Shown here: one piece after another, positions 15,001-27,797 of the stretch
Position numbering within the stretch: the first letter of the stretch is position 1
Layout of the letters: the number at the start of each line of letters is the position of its first letter
Assembly: GCF_964204645.1 (NCBI RefSeq)
Contig: NC_134027.1
Span: 9,722,485-9,786,484, forward strand
DNA: 64,000 bases
Reading direction: 5' to 3'
Source of the DNA: Tubulanus polymorphus
Lineage: Eukaryota > Nemertea > Palaeonemertea > Tubulaniformes > Tubulanidae
Notes under the pieces: model-generated
Seen by the model: only the letters and a program-made list of their open reading frames with translations
Told to the model about the DNA's origin: nothing
Databases searched by the model: none
Made by a program: the position numbers and the translations under genes

Positions 15001-18000
15001 GAGATAGAAGTAACACCAGATAACCTCAAACAAGAAATTCATAATTTCCATTCAGTACTGTAGTATTGATTGATATCGTATCGCAAACGTTTTAGATATT
15101 TCACTCGTTTTTTTTGGAATGTTTTTCACTATTCCTGACCTTACGCACTCGTCGTTAATACAAAAAACGTATCTAGTACGCTTATCTGTACGCGTCTTAT
15201 ACCGAATAATACGGCAATTCTCTGCGATGGTGACGGTGACTTTTCGACGACTCTTGATACCACAAAGAATTCACGAGGAATATTATTCAATAAGGTTCGA
15301 ACAAAACTCGTCCGCTCTCGTCACAATCATTACGGAGAGATACAAAGACGTTTAGGACACAGCTCGCCGCATGGTGCATCAATTCTTTTTTGCATATGTT
15401 GTTGGTATCATCTATAACACAGATCTGGTAAAGCACTTGATGACCCAGCCGCATAATAGGTAATCTGCAACCCCGCCATCTTGAATTCTAGCAGAGAAAA
15501 TGACATCGCTTTGTTTTTTTTCTCTAATTTCCGTTGACAGCTTTTTTAAAAGCAAAACTACGCGAGGGCATCGTATATGAATAGGAATTTTTATTGTCAT
15601 AAAAGAATATCTGCATTATGTGAACCATTTTATCCTGCTTTTTCCAAAGACTAAATGAACGGGCACTATTTTGTTTCGCGGTTGAGTAGTACGGAAGTAA
15701 GTACGCTGTTTTTATTAATGCTCTAACTTTCCGTGGTTTACAAAACATATTCAATTGTAATAACAACCAGCCGAACGCTAATTTTTCGGCAAATTTCGAG
15801 TTATTAGTAATATTTATATAAAATAGTACGTTCATATGTACAGAGTACTGTCATCGCACTCCGGGAAGCAGTGCCATATGACCTACATTCTGCCGCAGCC
15901 GCATACGTAATCATTATGATAATAACTTCGATGCGCTTTTCTGAAAATTGCCAATGGCAGCCGCTGTCTGTGGCACGTCAAAATATTGTGCATCCAGCTA
16001 AAGAGAAAAAGCATTGCTGAAATTACGATGACATAATCGGGTATGTGAGTCACGGAAATAGATCGTTTTTATGAATGAGAATACTTCGGCAGAATTTGGA
16101 TTAAATTCCTTTTGTCAGTTTATCGTAAACTCGCTGAAATTATTCCCGGATATGTGCCAAAACATCGTTGCAGCTTATATATGATTTGCCCCCTCCCCTG
16201 GATATACACCTGCCCCCCCCCCCCCAAAAAAAATAAAACTCTGTATTGAAAAACATTTTCCAAATTCGCACGAACTACAGACTTCCATAATTCAACACAA
16301 GACAGAGGAAAATTTTGTATATGAAATGTGTTTATTCCATTAACGTTTGTAAAACTAATATAGTATCGAAATTTCAAGATTCTTAAATGTACGTGTGTGA
16401 CAAAATTGAAAATCTCATTTCAAAATATTAATAAATGTCGTAAAAAATCTTACATATAAAATTGTCATTGACATAATGATTATTGAAAAAATATCTTTAC
16501 ATCATTTAGTTCTGATGCGTGAAAAAGCAAATATATGATCACATTATTTGGGATGTCAACTGGATCCAATCAATATATTATTTCGTGTTTCATTACAGTG
16601 AAAATCTCTCTCATGCCCAATTTGGACCAACGTTTAAAAGATATTTCAGTTTTATCATGATATATTGTAACCAGAACTGAATGAATTCTGCTAAAATCTA
16701 ACTCGACGCAAAATTTAAATGACTTTTCAACAGTATCGGCATTCACGTGGGAGTCATGGCTGCCATTTACAAACATTCGTTGCTTGACTGTTTTTTTTTT
16801 CTTTCTGTTATTTTTTCACGATTGCACTGAACGGCTTTTGACGCAAATTCGCTTTAAGTACTGATTGCAAAAAATGCGACGAACACACCAAACAGGCCCT
16901 GTCACTTTGCATTTGAACGGATAGCGAAGCTACGGTCGGGCAAGAAATGAATATCGAATTTATTGCACCGATGTCACCTCGTGGTTGAATAGAAATTCAT
17001 TACGGGCTGGCAACCTTAGAGCAGATCTTACCATAGCGTGGCTGATTCGTTTGTTTAGAGGTAAAAGGCTAATCAATGGCGTACTGTTGGCGCGCTGTTC
17101 GGGGAAACGAACTGCAGATTTGCACTCGATGACCGCTTTCAATCGGCCAACCAAATCGCATGACACTCAGTCGGTAACGTGTAAAAATACGCACGCATTT
17201 TCCAGCCAAACTGTTCAATATTTGGCTTATCGTCAACACGGCAACCGAAACTCGTGATGAATATAAAGCAGTAAATGCAATTACGAATCGACGACAGCCG
17301 GGTGGTTGCGTTTTAATAATAATGCTTCGCCATCGGTATACTGGGAGCCCGACAATCAATTAAAATAAAATTTACTTACTATGATACACTGAATGGGGTT
17401 ATACAAGTAAGGCTATCCGCATTCAGGCGAACTACGTAAACTGCACCGTCGTCTGAGTTGAACAACGCAACAATATTCAGATAATCCCATCGGATTTATT
17501 CGTGACTATTCAATTGAAACTGGGAAGGCCGTGTTAAAAAGCATGGCTTGTATACCGATGTAGAAAACGTATACCGATATAAAACAAAACATGGCAGGGG
17601 ATGGTAGCAGTTTGGAGAATGAAAAATAAAACGCTTTGAATGTAAAAACGTTCTTGTATTGGTTGGGTACCGGTATTGTATGATGGCCGATGTGTGTATG
17701 TATGTATATGTATATATATTTCGGAATATCTACCCTCATATTCCGAACGATTCGCGTTTTATTTTTGCTTGTAAAGAGGCCTGCCACTGGGGCTATCTGG
17801 TGTCATGTCGCGATCGTTAACAATGAACCTGCCTAAAAACGCTTGACGGACACCTATCAATCATAACACAGGTATTTTATCACCCTCATGAAAGGGCCTA
17901 TTGTCAGCGAGGCTCATTTCAGTTTAAACCTCACGGCAGGGTTTTCATGATCTTGTCTTCGGACAATGAAGAATTGTTACCGTGTGTTCAACGAAAGATA

Positions 18001-18284
18001 AGTACCCTAAGTCGACTATAATACAGCCCCATACTCTAGTTATAAGATATCACAGTCAGACCAGACTGTACGAAATCGTCTATCCTCATTTTTTTGAATG
18101 GCATCGTTCGTGCAATTACTGGACACACATGACTACGGGATAACCCATTATATACCCTCAAGACCGGAGTCACTTCGAGGATGCGATGATCCCTGCACGG
18201 ACACCTGAAAGCTAACGACTCAAGACGATCATACCAGATGATCGTGCCATTTACACGAGCGAAACACGTCAATTTCGAGCAGCG
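9043..18284. other. Gene-poor sequence, no supported exon
   Basis: I see no gene. Islands of less AT-rich sequence at about 9590-9860, 10080-10580 and 16900-17350 carry overlapping open frames on both strands, as unconstrained balanced-composition DNA often does, and several TAAT/ATTA motifs. They are candidates for conserved non-coding or regulatory sequence only by this weak criterion. A 13-bp C run followed by 8 A lies at 16213-16233. Confidence 0.55.
16213..16233. repeat. Homopolymer run C13-A8
   Basis: Thirteen consecutive C followed by eight A. The run lengths are prone to sequencing and assembly error. No associated gene. Confidence 0.9.
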
Positions 18285-18717
18285 CTTAAACTAGCAAGAA
18301 CAAGAAAAGTTCATTGACGCCTTGAAAAAAATAACACTGAGTGAATAATATAACAATGAATAATCTAATATGAAATATATAATATTGAGGATCAATGAAG
18401 TTATTTTGCATTTGAATCAATCGATAATTGAATTGAATTGACCGGCAACCAGTCTAGCCCCGATATATTGCGCGCACATCCTCCCAACAATAATCATCAA
18501 AGTTCAGCATAAATAAAATACGAGTTATGAAATACATTCAATTACAAGATCAACGCCAAAATTCATATAATTGTGATTTTGAAACGCCAATATTGATGAC
18601 GTAGTGCACATCAGCTCACACAGAACCGTTTATATAATGCATTCTAGGTATCAGTGTATATAATCACTATTGTAACGGTTTTTACGGCGTCCAAAAAAGG
18701 ACAACCACGCAATTCAA
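18285..18717 (+). repeat. Dispersed ~430-bp repeat family, copy B
   Basis: Same family as 7005-7455 and 21905-22340. It keeps the block order: TTGACGCCTTGAAAAA, GAGGATCAATGAAG, ATCGATAATTGAATTGAATT, GACCGGCAACCAGTCTAG, GCCAATATTGATGACGTAG and GGTTTTTACGGCGTC. The first of its two TGACGTA-type boxes has decayed to a GCGCGCACATC form; the second is intact. Confidence 0.75.
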
Positions 18718-21199
18718 TAAAAGAACCTATCAAACATACTACTGTACCTATCGAATATTCAAAAAAGAAGTATCAAGAAAGTACATTCCACAAAGAGAAA
18801 AGTTTTTGAAAACAGATCCATACGAATGTCACTCATTCTAGACGTTCCATTACGTGGGTACAGACGTGAACTGATGTTTTAGTTTGAAATAATTGATTGT
18901 GAAAATGTAGAAAGAAAAGAAAAGACTCGCCATAAGGGCGATGCTAATTTACGTGGAACCGATTATCAATGTATCGCTGTTGTTTCATCGCGTTGAAAAA
19001 GAACTAACCCTTCAACGTAATTAATTAAAAACTAAACGTTATGAAGGACAATTAATAACATGTTATATGTTCTACCGGTAACTCATATGCATTAAGCCGA
19101 TATTAGTTCTGTGTTACGCGTAAGGACACTAATGCAAAATATACTATTATACGTAAAACAGTTAAGTAAATGTGTTTGTATGCTAAAGAAGACACGCAAA
19201 GTATTTCATTTATGACTTTTTTCGCGAAGAAAAATTGTACTTACTACTGTCAAGGTTTAAAAATCGCTTGATTTAACGTTCGGCGTTTGGTATATGTAAA
19301 GGCATTACATTTAGAGGGCAAAACACGATGCGACACGTATCTTGCTGTAATCACATACTATAGCTATTGATGTTTTCAAGTTTTTAGGTTTGAACTGGTT
19401 GCTGGATTAAGAGATCAAATATATACGTATCAAGGGCGTGTCCAGACGATCAAGCATATCGTTTATGATATGATCCGAAAATCGTGGAAGGTTTTTAGTC
19501 ATCTCAGTATAGGATAATATGAATTTATTGATACGATAGATCGAATGCTCGGAATAAACCTTGAGAAATGCTTCTGCTTTCTACGTTCCATCGGTGTCAC
19601 CAAATTGATTTGCCTTTTGTGTATATGTTGATTATCAGGTCGATCGCGCGGCGTATTTCGTGAAAACTTCAATGCTTTTGTACCCGATGATCTGTGTAAA
19701 AATAAGCAAATGAGTATAGATAACAGATATACAGCGTTGTAAACAAACAATCATCAGTAAAATGGATTTTGGTCATGCATTAATTCATCAAGTGGCATTT
19801 AGTTTTCCCGCGGGCTAAATGAAGTTGTACTGAAGAACCCACTATACAATTCGTAGCGTTATATTTCCTAGTTCATTCGGGCAGGTGAGAAATCCTTACA
19901 AATCCAATGACGCCTCGAGCTTTGCCGCGGGAAAAGACGCTTCGCTGGCCAATTCCACCACAGAAGCCACGGACCCCGAGACCTTACGTCGTTTGTCTGG
20001 GGGCTAAACAGTGGCAACTGCGAGTTAATGACGAAGCCATCAAGCATCGACTGTGGATTGAATGGTTATTTGCCAATTATCAGTTTTATGGAAGTTTACC
20101 ATTTGATGATACGAATAGATGCGTGATCCAAAAGTTCAGACCAGTTACACCACTGAAAAGTTCGTCTCTCCGAATGTACTATTGCGCCACGATATCTCTT
20201 ATGCGAAGTTTGAATCAAATTAAATCATAGGCCTACGTGATGCTCAGTAACATCATTGAAATAAAGGAAAGTATCAGTTATTCCTAGGTTCCGAGGCACA
20301 TTTCGTAGGTTACTTTAGATAGTGCATATTCAGTTTTGTCGCATTCAGCGAGAAGTGACGTTTGCTAAATTTCTGTTGCGATCTGCTCCTTACATCTTAT
20401 ACAGTCGCAATGGAATCTATCACGGCGCATCGTCATTCTTTCGCTACCGGAAATTTTAACAAACAATCATTCGGCTCGAACTCGAGAATCTATCTCTATT
20501 ACTCCGGTCTCGGGCGTCAATAGCCGCGTTTTGTCAGTTGAGACAAAGCTGCTGGGGCTCGACGAGCATCTCGCACTGAAAGGAACTCCGGGATACTCGA
20601 GGCGATGACATTGCCGCGCCTAGAGAGAAGCGCGCCCAATTATCGGGAAAGCCGTGAAAAAGAAACAAGAAGACATCCGTGTCTCAGACCGGTAAACAAC
20701 GCGGCTGGTTCATTACCGAAACCGAGCAGAAGTCACGTCTTATTTCCTGGCGCTGTATGAGAGGGTATTACACCATTACACATGGATTATGCCAACGATA
20801 ATTGAATAGGAAACTTTACATTCCTCATAATATAAAGACACGTCGATTCAAAGAGAGAAAATGTTCTGTATATAATGAATTTGGGGATGTCGTCGATTTT
20901 TTCTTCATTAGCCAATTTCTATTACTTTGACAGAGATTTTTTCTAGTAGATTTGTGAATTTCAGTAGATAGAATTAATAGAGCTTTTGATATTGACAGAT
21001 AGTGAAATCTCGGGACATGGGGTTCAAAAGTCATATAGCATCATATTGTAACATCATATTGTCGCACGCGATCTTTTTGTTAGCTGCGGCATACGCAAGT
21101 TGTCGACGTATTTAGTATAGACACTCACAATAGATTTTATAGTTCAATTTCCAAGATGATTTTCGTTTCGCCCAGAAAAAGTTGTAGCATCGCTTCATA
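18718..21199. other. Gene-poor sequence, no supported exon
   Basis: No gene recognised. The longest frame (19907-20230, 107 codons, + strand) has no family resemblance I can name and no flanking signals. A more GC-rich island at about 20500-20720 is non-coding as far as I can see. Confidence 0.5.
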
Positions 21200-21384
21200 C
21201 AGTCAATGTCAATAACGATTTTTTAACGATCCCATTAAATGCCACTACTCTCTAAACGCCGATATTTTTCAGCGAAAGAATTTGCTCAATCTAACTCAAA
21301 TTCGATGAAAATACCATTCTTTATTACGCCAAATTCGTTATAAGCACCATATTTTTCATTTTTCATTATTTAGGACTTTCACTG
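21200..21384. mobile_element. pogo-like MITE, CAGTCAA/TTTCACTG ends
   Basis: About 185 bp starting CAGTCAATGTC and ending GGACTTTCACTG, with TA on both sides as a probable TA target duplication. The interior closely matches the element at 61179-61360: both contain AAATGCCACT, ATTTTTCAGCGAA, TGAAAATACCATTCTTTAT and ACGCCAAATTCGTTA. Non-autonomous Tc1/mariner-type element. Confidence 0.75.
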
Positions 21385-21904
21385 TATTTCAAGATACATT
21401 TCATATTTGATTTGGCAAATGAAGAAGCATAAATGGATTTAGTATACAGTAATCTACACCCGAAGTCCATAAACGAACCTTTTTGGTCAATTCTTCGCCG
21501 CAGCGTGGAATGTGGGATATCGCGGCGTCAGCTGCGTACATCAATCGACCGTCTGGGAGCAAGTGGTAATCTTCGATACTGGCGCTGTAACCGGCTCTCA
21601 TCAGGGCGACAGAAAGACATCCGAACGTTTGATTATCGATACGGTTAAGTTGTTTCTTTCGACGGATCGCGACACCTGACACGGCAAAAACTGATAATTT
21701 TACAGCGCAGATGCGCCTCGTGTGAAAGGTCGTAGACACTCGATCGACGCCGAACACACCGTTTTTTACATCGTTTCGCTAAGTGCAATTCCCCGTTTTC
21801 GTAAGACAACAAAAAATCTGAATCAAGACGTTTCAAGGAATGCGGGTAAGGTAGGCACAAAAAAGTGTGCATATTACACGTTTTCATTTCAAGCCAACGC
21901 TCAG

Positions 21905-22340
21905 ATTCATTAACAAGGAAACTAACTTGAAGGTTTATTGACAACATGAAAAATAACACATATATTGCTTAATATTTGCTACAATACAATATCAGGGATC
22001 AATAAAAGTCATTTCGAATATGAATACATCGATAATTGAATTGAATTGACCGGCAATCAGTCTAGCCCCGATATATCGATGACGTAGTGCACAGCCTCTC
22101 ATAAAAAAGCCTATTTGAATTTATCAAATATGTAATAAGACTTATGAAATAGATTCAATTACAAAATAAACGGCAAAATTCACAGTCTTAATCGTTATTC
22201 TGCAAACGCAAATATTGATGACGTAATGCACATCGACTCATATAAAACCCCTTTAATAACTAATAGTTATCAATGTATGTAAACATTATTGCAACGGTTT
22301 TTACGGCGTCAAATAAAGTGAAATGCAAAAACAAAACGTT
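21905..22340 (+). repeat. Dispersed ~430-bp repeat family, copy C
   Basis: Third copy of the family at 7005-7455 and 18285-18717. Both internal boxes are clear: GATGACGTAGTGCACA at about 22078 and GATGACGTAATGCACATC at about 22217. Each is followed by a CTCATA(A/T)AAA-like string. The repeat therefore looks internally duplicated, with a CRE/ATF-like half-site in each half. Confidence 0.75.
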
Positions 22341-23081
22341 CGAACATAGGAAACAAAAACGGTGATTATACAGGACTATATTTCTGCAAAAGTACGTAGA
22401 AAACTATCTAACTTGAAATTGGTTCTAGCAATAATCCCCGTAAGTACTCTTATTGCTTATAGTATTATGCATGGGGAAAACGGAGAGCGTAAATTTGTAC
22501 GAAATCAGCAGGGAAAACGAAGTTTGAAAAACTGTCATAATCAATCAGCGGGAAGATGACCAAATTGGCACGCAAGCGGTTGCTCAAGCAGAATGGAAGC
22601 TTCTCCATCAACAACATGATTTCTGCTGTCACGAGCAAACTTCTTCACGATCTGTCCCTCCGGTGTCATCGCTAGATTACTTCGGTCTACTTCAGCGGAA
22701 AGCCAATCTTGCTGAAAGATGTTCGCCGTGTCAGTTGGGAGTAAATGCGTCGAATTGAAAGGTAAATTAATTGCGGATCATCGTCGCTAAAACGCGTCGC
22801 AAAATGAGACCTGAAAATACTACGCCGCGCTTCGTTGCCTGCGATGGTGTCAATGGGACAATCGGTTAGTGAAGGGTCGATGAACGACGCGTTGCCGATG
22901 CTGTATCGAGCAACCTAAGAACTAATCGAATGAAACCGCGGAACAGGCTTTTTACTGGACCGGCCAGCTTTTTGTGAGACGGTATTTCACAGAGATGTGC
23001 AAAACAGATAACGGACAAAATAAACGCACTTCAAAAAAATAACTATAATCGGTAGTCTCCATGCGCGTATAGCTAAGCAAT

Positions 23082-23206
23082 CCAGGGGCCAAGTTGGTAA
23101 GAAGATACCCGGCGGATGAATAAGATAGTAACGATGAACTTTTAATAGTCACTATGTCATCTATCCGCTGGTTAACTCTAACCAACTTTTGGGTAACTGC
23201 CCCCTG
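23082..23206. mobile_element. Short inverted-repeat MITE, CCAGGGGCC family
   Basis: About 125 bp. The left end is CCAGGGGCCAAGTTGGTAAG; the reverse complement of the right end contains GGGGGCAGTTACCCAAAAG followed by TTGGTTAGAGTTAACCAGC. The same motifs recur at 53792-53926 in a CHCHD4 intron. No coding capacity. Confidence 0.6.
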
Positions 23207-23267
23207 TCCTGTTCATTAGCATATACATGTGTACCCCCTGTCCTGTTCATTAGCATATACATGTGTA
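23200..23267. repeat. Perfect 34-bp tandem duplication
   Basis: Two identical 34-bp units (23200-23233 and 23234-23267), each starting CCCCCTGTCCTGTTCATTAG. The lack of divergence suggests a recent duplication at the edge of the adjacent MITE. Confidence 0.9.
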
Positions 23268-25746
23268 CAAAACGATATGTAGATCACGTCAGAAAGTACT
23301 TTCATTCGTTTGTGTAATAACGGTCGGTTTATCGCGTTAAGGTCATTTGTTTGGTCATCTTTGCGCAAGTATCGGAAGTAGATGGACAAATCTTCGTCTA
23401 AGGGGAAATGTTATCGCAGTCGATGAAAGCATATGCCAGCAGATCATAACGCGCGAATAGCGCACGTCCCACGATTTCTAATCGCAAAATCTTAACTAGA
23501 TACATCACTTATCTTTCGTTGATCGTTTCGAATTCAACAATATGCACATGGCGCGGTTTATCTGATTTCGATATAGATTTCGACAAACTTTCGCCCGCCC
23601 ATTAGCACTTTCGTCTGCGATAATATCGAACAATGGAGGGGCTTCCTTCACGCCACAACTAGGAAGCCTACGGCACTCGGAGTGGATCGTGTTAGAAAAG
23701 GGCAAGTTTTAACGTTGTTCCCCTACGGCAAGGCACGACCCCGTGCTATGTTTGGTTGTGGACAATTACATGGTGTATTAGCTATTGACTGCCATTAGGC
23801 GGCGGAAGGAACATGGAAACATCAGTGCGCCGGGCGGTGGAACCCTCGCGTATCCTCTTAGGACTGATGTAAGAGTGCCGCGAGATAGCGTTTAATGATG
23901 TGAAACTTCACAACGCCTCGCCTACCAAATTCGTAGGCATTCCTTTAAAAATACTATGATGAATTTCAAAGCAACGAATTCATCAAGAAGCAGTTGATTG
24001 TCAAATCGTAAAAAAGCTCTTTCGTTAATCTTATGCGGTTTTCGTTTAATTGCTCTGGTTAAAACAATCTATCGCAAGGCGCACTCATAAGTATATATGT
24101 ACCTACTAGTGCCATCTATCCATACGGTTTACGGGCATAAGTTCAAAAAATATTAATCGTTTAATTTACCTATAAACCTATACATTGGATTGCCTTTATA
24201 CATAAGGTATAACATGAATTTTTACACAATAACGAGCGTTCTAGTTTCCTTGATCAAATTCGTGAAACATTTCAAGAGGTCTTGTGCATTGTAATGCAGC
24301 TCATTGCTGGCGCCAATGAAGCCACTCGAAGTCCGAGTCTTCACTCGCTGAGTTCTCGCAATCGTCTGCCCGCTTTGTACCACCTGCTCTTAAACCTCTC
24401 CACAAGGCGAAGAATCGTTACAAAAACCACATTCTCTATGGCCCAAATTGTTCATTTCCAACTTTTCTCATTTCAAGTATGTGTATGTTTTGATTGTCTA
24501 ACGTGGAAATGCTAGCACTGTTTACGACGCTCCATTGACTCGATAAAGCCCGCTATCTGTCTATTCCTAAGCGCCACGTAGACAACGCTTTCGTAAATAT
24601 TTAATTCGAGTTAGGCGAGCAATAGCTGCGTCTGATTTTTCATAACGGAAGAATTGTTTTCGGTTCGACGTCTGAAATTGAACCAGGTATTGCATTAAAC
24701 ATTGGCATTAAACAATCGAAACCGCAAATATCCATCAAGTTTCCTGATTCTATTTTTACAAATGAGCTACTAGGAGCTATTCCCCATATCGTGTGTCTTA
24801 CATAAGCCATCAGAAATCATTTGTTTGCTCCAATATCACTTGAGTTCCTTGAATAGCTAAATGAACAACGCTCTTATCCTGGGGGCACAATTTACTTTTA
24901 TAAATTATACTGATTTTAACATAATTTGGAAGTCCTCGAAACTGTTCGCTGAAAACCCCACGAAGACGGCGATCGGCTTCTCGCTAAGCCGTCCCAATAT
25001 CCAATTATCGACCTCCAGCCGAGATGTCCATTCCCGTACACACTTTTACAATGAAGGCTTGAGAACTTCGGGGGTCTCGTACAATGCCAAATGACGTCCG
25101 TGGTGCAAAAACTTTCTTCTTGCTCAATTGCACCATTTCATTACGCATAAGTGGGGGTCTTCGTTGTTTGACACTTTCTAACAATAAAGTAGCGAAAATC
25201 CTTATTCAAACTGTGAATAATTACACTTCATATTCGCGGTGCGGCGGGCATGTCATAATTTCGAACGATGTCATTTAAATTTGTCGCCGAACGAGTCTTG
25301 ATAATTTGGAAAAGAACTGAATGACCCGTTTTAACGTTCAGATTTAGGTTGGCTGTTAAATTCCAACGCGTGCGTCAAAATGGTAGAAATAACCAATTTG
25401 TTTGTCACGTTGAATAATTCATAGACTGGCAAGAAACCCGTGGAAACCATGGGTGTTTTCTTTCTTAACTTTTCGATTCATTGCACGTAAAATTAAGTAG
25501 GAGCATTCTATAACGTATGAATATCATGCGGCATTTTATCTCGTGTCCGTAGAGACCTAGCGGAATATCAGAAGAGAAATCCACGATATCGATTAAATTG
25601 TTTTTTACATTCAATTTTCATTTCAAACAGAAAAACTAAAATTTTCACAAAAATTGCACGCGCCTTACATTCATCATGCAGACATTATAGCCGGACGGGA
25701 TAAATCGATTCAAGCTGTAGTACTTTATTACTGAATTTTCGGGCAT

Positions 25747-25813
25747 AATTCTTCCACCCATCCTCAGAGTTTATTTCATTTTCAAATAAACTCTGAGGAG
25801 GGATGGAAGAATT
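25747..25813. ncRNA. 30-bp hairpin, pre-miRNA- or MITE-like
   Basis: A 30-nt arm (25747-25776), a 7-nt loop (CATTTTC) and a 30-nt arm (25784-25813) pair at 28 of 30 positions. Size and loop fit a microRNA precursor, but also a tiny palindromic element. I do not recognise a known mature miRNA in either arm. The structure is seen directly; an RNA product is inference. Confidence 0.3.
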
Positions 25814-26083
25814 CTGCCAGAGACGCCAGTAAAAAAGTTCACAGCTTTAGTGAATCGATATTGTGGGTTCTCATATATTATTCATCGGGGCTGTGACTAA
25901 TCTCAACTTCCATGTGGAATGTCGGGAATAAACTGTGCCCGTGGAAACCGGGCCCTTCCTACTAATGATGTGTTTTATGACACCCCCTTATTAACTGGTT
26001 CTGAGGCGTTCCGTCACTATCTCCATATTCTATCGCTTCGGGTGAAAGCATCTTAAAGGCTTGTGTCACAGACTGGACTGGAC

Positions 26084-26129
26084 CTACGAGCAATCATCTC
26101 AGCTGATATGTTGAGATGATTGCTCGTAG
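26084..26129. repeat. Perfect 18-bp inverted repeat flanked by ACTGGAC
   Basis: CTACGAGCAATCATCTCA and its exact reverse complement are separated by a 10-nt loop. Both outer sides carry the same 7 bp, ACTGGAC. This is either a very short hairpin insertion with a target duplication, or a template-switch mutation. Confidence 0.7.
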
Positions 26130-27149
26130 ACTGGACAAACTAATATTTCTTCATTTTATGCATAGGCTTCGTAGCTATGGCTCTATATCTCTAGTGAATA
26201 TGATCTTCATCATCTGTTAACCTATCAATGATACAAGTAGGGTACCATCCGTAATTCGTGGGAACGCAACAGTCCTTCGGTGTGTGTTAACACGTCTCTA
26301 GCAAATTCTTAATAAAAGCTTCCTTCAAATGACTTTCACGAGATTAACCTTTTACAATTGACGCAGGCGACATTCATACTTACAAGATACATAGAGGACC
26401 GCGGTGTGTATAGAGATGACAATTTTGGACAATGACGACGGCAGAGTTTCGTATTGTCTGCCAACACGATTATGCGATATGAATACATAAATCGAGGCGA
26501 CGCGGCTGTAGCCAACGTCCATAATTACGTATGCATCAATAGAGCCACTGATTTGATTAATACGACCGATGTCGATTTCAGTGCAAAAATGGCCGCCAGA
26601 GCCACAACCGTTGGTAAACAATTACATGATTCTTGCTTGATTAGTCCAATTTGAGGTTAACAATTCGGACCTAACAATTATATTCAGTGCGGTGTGAATC
26701 TCGCAGCCCCCGATGATATCAATTTATCAAAATTAATATGCGCACCATGAAGCCATAACGGCATGCCTACCGTCATTCACAGTAATAATATTTTTGTTTT
26801 TGTATACTTGTATCATTTCGATCATACCATATAAACGTCTATTTAGAGATATAAATCCAATATATACGTATTCAGGCTTTATGCAACCCCACAAAAATAA
26901 TCGAAATTGGCTCCACGATGTCTTTCGTAGTCCCTGGCGTCCGTCAGAGGGAAAGATAATGGAATTAATTTTCGGACAATGAAGTTTATATACATTGTAT
27001 TTCATGAGAAGTATAAGTTAAAATTGAGATTAAAGATTACGAAAAAGCCTATCGATTTAATTCGTATAACGACAAGTCTTTTCAAAGAGAAGAGTTCCGG
27101 AAAAATCGAGTAGTTATCATTCTATTTTACGTAGACAATCTTGTGATAC

Positions 27150-27232
27150 TGGAGCGGAGTGTCGGACTCCGAACCTATCACCTCCGGCATGCCAGTCGAG
27201 CACGCTTACCACTAGGCCTTCTTCGACCGCAA
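27150..27232 (-). repeat. tRNA-like fragment (SINE head or tRNA pseudogene)
   Basis: Read on the - strand this contains an A-box-like GGCCTAGTGGTAAGCG and a B-box-like GGTTCGGAGTCC at roughly tRNA spacing. The acceptor and D arms do not pair, so it is not an intact tRNA. Most likely a tRNA-derived SINE head or tRNA pseudogene. Confidence 0.5.
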
Positions 27233-27767
27233 AGTGATGCCGTGATTAACAACGATAACGGTGAAAAGGTGAACTAACCTTCTACTCGCATGCCAACATG
27301 ACGCTATGCAGACCGGACTCAGAGAAAATTCTGAAATTCTCGGAACAGCTTTGAAACTATGCGACTAGCAGTATTTCTATCAAAAAATTAGTCGAAGCAA
27401 AATGGAAAAAGTAGAATTTGTATCGGGGAATTTGTGTTTTTGTTGGGGAGAGGTAGGAAAATGTTTTAAAGAAAGAATAAGATATTTAGAAATATCACTT
27501 AGAATTTTGGAATGATCCAGGGTATCGGTATCATTTATATCTCAATAAGGCGCTACATTCGGTCAGTAGGCCTTTTGTACTAAACATTTAAAGTCCGACG
27601 GTAGATGAGCTACTACTATATTAGTTCACAGATATTCCGCTATAATTATTCGTAGGGGCAGCACTGAATGGTCGAAAGCTGACTAGTTATCTCAGCGTGA
27701 GATCGGACCGCAAGCGACCAAACATCTTAGAATATACAGAACTAGCGAATTACAACAACAAAAAAAC

Positions 27768-27797
27768 AAAGAGTCCGATTAGATTAACGGACTCTTT
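27768..27797. repeat. Perfect 10-bp hairpin
   Basis: AAAGAGTCCG, a 10-nt loop, then CGGACTCTTT. Too short to interpret; recorded as structure only. Confidence 0.5.

Noticed and set aside
16985-17359. Overlapping 90- and 96-codon ORFs on both strands
   Set aside because: Balanced composition reduces chance stops on both strands; neither product has recognisable motifs or splice context.
27150-27232. Intact tRNA gene
   Set aside because: A- and B-box-like motifs are present, but acceptor and D stems do not pair.
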